In this document: positions 6,894 to 7,053 of the stretch, piece after piece
Layout of the letters: each line of letters opens with the position of its first letter
Numbering within the stretch: position 1 is the stretch's first letter
Assembly: GCA_030149595.1 (NCBI GenBank)
Contig: JASFBI010000095.1
Coordinates: 1-7,053 of the forward strand
Source of the DNA: Desulfobacterales bacterium
GTDB lineage: Bacteria; Desulfobacterota; Desulfobacteria; Desulfobacterales; DAOWNP01
Direction: 5' to 3'
Length of the DNA stretch: 7,053 bases
Notes under the pieces: model-generated
The model's database searches: none
Told to the model about the DNA's origin: nothing
What the model saw: the letters and a program-made list of their open reading frames with translations, nothing else
Position numbers and translations under genes: made by a program

Positions 6894-7053
6894 TTAAAGA
6901 ATAGATTTTGGCAAATCAATGATCTTTGCTCTTAAATATTCTCCAAGGGTTTTCCCCTGGGGATCACTTCTTAAAGACGCAGCAACTCCGTCTCCTAAAA
7001 CACCTTTTATATAAAAATTTACAGCAAACAAATTCTCAAATTCGTACCGTTCC
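6894..7053 (-). CDS. AtuA-type ferredoxin-fold domain protein (C-terminal 52 residues; start outside the window)
   Basis: A minus-strand frame open from the right edge ends in TAA at 6894-6896. The visible residues (ERYEFENLFAVNFYIKGVLG, then DGVAASLRSDPQGKTLGEYL and a short tail) follow the pattern I know for the C-terminal domain of acyclic terpene utilisation protein AtuA: a conserved aromatic/Glu stretch, then LxAxNFxxxGxLGxG, SLRxDxQGKTLG and a hydrophobic end. In many anaerobes this domain is a separate protein of about 100 residues. AtuA-type proteins are found beside acyl-CoA dehydrogenases and carboxylases, but their biochemical role is not settled. The acyl-CoA dehydrogenase starts 100 nt downstream on the same strand, suggesting one catabolic cluster. 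Whether this is a stand-alone domain or a full-length AtuA cannot be told here. Confidence 0.72.
   Translation of the reverse strand, partial: ERYEFENLFAVNFYIKGVLGDGVAASLRSDPQGKTLGEYLRAKIIDLPKSIL

Overview
The window is AT-rich bacterial chromosomal DNA, and every gene I can support lies on the minus strand. The best taxonomic guess is a strictly anaerobic, low-GC member of the Desulfobacterota (Desulfobacteraceae-like, sulfate-reducer type). This rests on a thiolase with a roughly 34-residue insertion near its N-terminus, an acyl-CoA dehydrogenase next to the tail of an AtuA-type protein, and the style of the GyrA sequence. The placement is inference from remembered family resemblance, not a search result.

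Layout, reading down the minus strand from the right edge: (1) the last 52 codons of an AtuA-type ferredoxin-fold domain protein (6894-7053, partial); (2) an acyl-CoA dehydrogenase (5630-6793), followed by a perfect 16-bp stem-loop (5573-5611); (3) about 460 bases with no convincing gene; (4) a thiolase (3799-5085), whose start is fixed by a strong Shine-Dalgarno sequence; (5) a repeat copy (3650-3743); (6) a 51-residue membrane protein gene (3454-3609); (7) a second, larger repeat copy (3236-3353) and an unrelated 15-bp hairpin (3170-3222); (8) an AI-2E/PerM-family membrane protein (1859-2932); (9) the first 597 codons of gyrA (1-1791), running off the left edge.

The right half looks like acyl-CoA catabolism. 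The acyl-CoA dehydrogenase would make the 2,3-enoyl-CoA and the thiolase would cleave the 3-ketoacyl-CoA. The AtuA-type partner hints at a branched or isoprenoid-like acyl chain rather than ordinary fatty acids, but hydratase, 3-hydroxyacyl-CoA dehydrogenase and carboxylase genes are not in view. The left half is housekeeping: gyrA preceded by a permease-like gene only 67 bases upstream.

The most unusual part is the gene-poor stretch 2945-3798. Two same-orientation copies of a short repeat bracket the 51-residue membrane gene. They share a 24-base left end (23/24 identical) and a central loop word ATTGCAAAA at exactly the same offset, yet their hairpin stems differ in sequence and still pair. 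The larger copy also has 15-bp terminal inverted repeats (14/15). This fits a small non-autonomous mobile or structured repeat family. I do not see a complete new defence or other multi-gene system here.
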